The notes beneath the pieces are model-generated. The model saw nothing but the letters and a program-made list of their open reading frames with translations. It was not told the DNA's origin and did not search any database. Below, one piece after another: positions 62,371-64,000 of a stretch of 64,000 nucleotides of DNA (its first letter is position 1; every line of letters starts with the position of its first letter). Source of the stretch: Reticulitermes lucifugus. Its lineage: Eukaryota > Arthropoda > Insecta > Blattodea > Rhinotermitidae. The stretch spans positions 1 through 64,000 of the forward strand of contig JAKCWW010000503.1 in assembly GCA_026260175.1 (NCBI GenBank), in the 5' to 3' direction. The position numbers were made by a program, and so were the translations under genes.

Positions 62371-62661
62371 TAATTACAGTGAACAGCAAATGCACATAAA
62401 ACGCCAAAAAACCGTACGTAACATAAATTCCTACACGTTTCAGCGCCGTGTCGCCATCTTCAAGATATCCAAGATTTGTAATTTTATAATTCTAAACTTT
62501 TTTACATTTTATTATTACAATACCAAGAATGTGTTGGTACTTCCACGCCTTTCTATTTTGGATTCCCTGAAGATGGCGCCTCGGCGCTGAAACATGTACG
62601 AATTCTATATGTTATATATGTTTTTAGTCGTTTTTTGTGCATTTGTTGGTTACTGTGATTA
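62371..62661. mobile_element. Foldback MITE with ~100 bp inverted repeats
   Basis: The left arm 62371-62473 begins TAATTACAGTGAACAGCAAA. The right arm 62555-62661, reverse complemented, begins TAATCACAGTAACCAACAAA. The arms stay alignable over their whole length. Each arm carries CTGAAGAT-hairpin-GAAAC (right arm 62567-62593; left arm in reverse orientation near 62466-62436). No transposase. Confidence 0.8.
62560..62605 (+). ncRNA. Hammerhead-like ribozyme motif (candidate)
   Basis: GGATTC (62560-62565) pairs with GAATTC (62600-62605), six pairs with one wobble, as stem I; the innermost C-C pair (62566, 62599) mismatches. The core CTGAAGA is 62567-62573, followed by an extra U (62574). Stem II is GGCGC (62575 wobble onward) against GCGCT to 62588. 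The core GAA is 62589-62591. A-C (62592-62593), loop AT and G-T (62596-62597) make a 2 bp stem III, with A (62598) in the cleavage position. The layout is as at 30216-30258, with entirely different stem I and stem II sequences. Confidence 0.45.
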
Positions 62662-63204
62662 TTTATCGGTATGTAAACATTCAAGGAAGAAAATTTGTTT
62701 GCAGGCTCTTCAACTTCTCTCCTGCCATTTATCCTATTTGATAAAGAATAATAAATTAAACAACTAACGGATAAACTCCTTGAGGCACATGACGACAGTC
62801 CTCAGGTGATTACGAAACTCTAAATTTTATGCAACCATGACATTCAGTAGGCTTACTCTGGTCACAACAACCAGCCAGTCGAATCCATTTCACACCCTTA
62901 CACCTTGTTTCCTTAAGATAAATTAAGTGGTTATAATCCTTCAGGTTTTCAGACTACAATATTTCAGGTACGAATTCCTCATCTCCGCCCTACACCCTTG
63001 ATCGTTGTTTCGGAGATTTTTTAATATGACCTAACTGGAGATGCATACATTTGAAGTATTGTTATGCAAGCTTTCCTGTGCCACCTTCGTTAGTAGCTCT
63101 CTCACAGTCCTATCTCTCTCTTTCCGCATTTACAAGATAAAAGAAATTTCAGCCTGCTAAACCAGTCGCTTCCAATCTTCCCTGGGCAAAGCAAAGTAGC
63201 ATTA
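62662..63204. other. No gene recognised
   Basis: Unassigned spacer. Confidence 0.5.
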
Positions 63205-63320
63205 TAAAGGTTACGGTCTTCTGCGATGTGACGCCATATATTTTGTTAGACAGTTACCAAGTTTCGGCGGAACCTGCTGCCATATCTGTAATTACCCTGA
63301 AGTTGAATGTTAAAAACAGT
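63205..63320 (+). repeat. Foldback (FB) repeat, degraded
   Basis: CTTCTGCGATGTGACGCC, CAGTTACCAAGTTTCGGCGG and TACCCTGAAGTTGAATGTTA match the order of the FB copies at 28730 and 6680. Confidence 0.55.
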
Positions 63321-63475
63321 ATCATCATTATCAGAACGGAAAGTGCCTGATGTTTCCCAAAGCTGTGTTACGATTTCTCGAGGATCTGCCGTTTCCACAA
63401 CCATTTAACACTCCTCTGCTGTACTTTCCAGGGGCGTTACGTAATAATGCAACAGATAGTAATGCCACGTCGTTT

Positions 63476-63977
63476 TTAGGCGCGTTCGAAAAATTGCGTA
63501 AAGCGACTATTCGCTTCGTCACGTCTGACCTTCCTTCTTTTCTTCCACATGTAGCAAATCAGATACCGTTGGACGGATTTTCATTAAATTTTATATACTA
63601 TTATTTTTAGAAAATCTCTCGAGAAAATTCAATTTTCATTAACATCTGACAAGAATAACGGGTACTTCACATGAAGACCTATGTGTATTTATGATATCTC
63701 GCTCAATTCTTCTTATAATGAGAAATGTCTCACACAAAAGTTGTAGAGAAAATCAAAACACATTTTATGTTCAGTAACTTTTTTTTTTCGAAAATCGTGT
63801 CGTTTATGAGATAATGTGGAAAAATATGGTAGAGGCAGACAGGCCACAGATGACAATATTATACGGCGCGTGTGCTTTGAATGCTGGATAACTAAGGCTA
63901 CAGACACACACGTGGCACACTAGTATGTAATAATTATTGCTTTTCCACGGCAACAATTGTTTCGCGAACGCGCCTCA
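63476..63977 (+). mobile_element. M1 terminal-inverted-repeat element
   Basis: Third full-length copy, about 502 bp. The left end is TTAGGCGCGTTCGAAAAATT. The right end, reverse complemented, is TGAGGCGCGTTCGCGAAACA. The internal landmark GTTGGACGGATTTTCATTAA is as in the copy at 18961. A late CACACACACG segment is also present. Confidence 0.8.
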
Positions 63978-64000
63978 ATGTTAGGTTATACGAACATTGC

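Noticed and set aside
1-64000. Retroviral or LTR elements, Polintons, CRISPR arrays, bacterial operons
   Set aside because: No long terminal direct repeats, capsid or polymerase-like frames, or regularly spaced repeat-spacer arrays were seen. Composition and repeats are those of an insect nuclear genome.

Overview
This 64 kb window looks like non-coding DNA from a large, repeat-rich insect genome, most likely a cockroach (Blattodea) and possibly Periplaneta americana. The evidence is the repeat content. There are many 3' tails of an RTE-type LINE, tRNA-derived SINEs with TTTACC-repeat tails, a foldback repeat whose chance frames encode peptides I associate with cockroach gene models, and one SINE I associate with Polyneoptera. 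The species is an inference from memory; I ran no search. No host protein-coding gene, exon, tRNA, rRNA or CRISPR array can be supported. Open frames are short and mostly cross repeats or low-complexity DNA. The window could be intergenic or lie inside a long intron.

Layout. 1-6 kb: a complete SINE with target-site duplications (999-1316), a minus-strand RTE tail (3377-3945) and a second SINE family (5447). 6-17 kb: a hAT-like element, several foldback (FB) copies, two degraded RTE tails, and the longest open frame (198 codons, unrecognised). 17-30 kb: a ~520 bp terminal-inverted-repeat element (M1), LINE tails, a near-perfect 34 bp palindrome, an RTE tail with an FB element inserted in it, and a hAT-like element. 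30-43 kb: a hammerhead-like motif (30216-30258), more SINE and RTE copies, a MITE bounded by TTAA, and an assembly gap of 50 N. 43-64 kb: a 320 bp hAT-type MITE, a further M1 copy, a pogo-like MITE, a SINE with a perfect 12 bp duplication beside another SINE, and a foldback MITE at 62371-62661 carrying a second hammerhead-like motif. A third full M1 copy ends near the window edge.

Most notable signal. Several different repeats share one structural module: CTGAAGAT, then a hairpin whose stem sequence differs between repeats, then GAAAC, then a short loop and GTA. In two places (30216-30258 minus, 62560-62605 plus) the flanks also pair, giving the three-helix layout of a type I hammerhead ribozyme with a tiny stem III. 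One extra U between the core and stem II departs from the canonical motif, so this is a candidate and not a call. Other points of interest are a compensatory base-pair flip in a SINE hairpin, three SINE families sharing a 3' end, and a strong strand bias of SINE and RTE copies.
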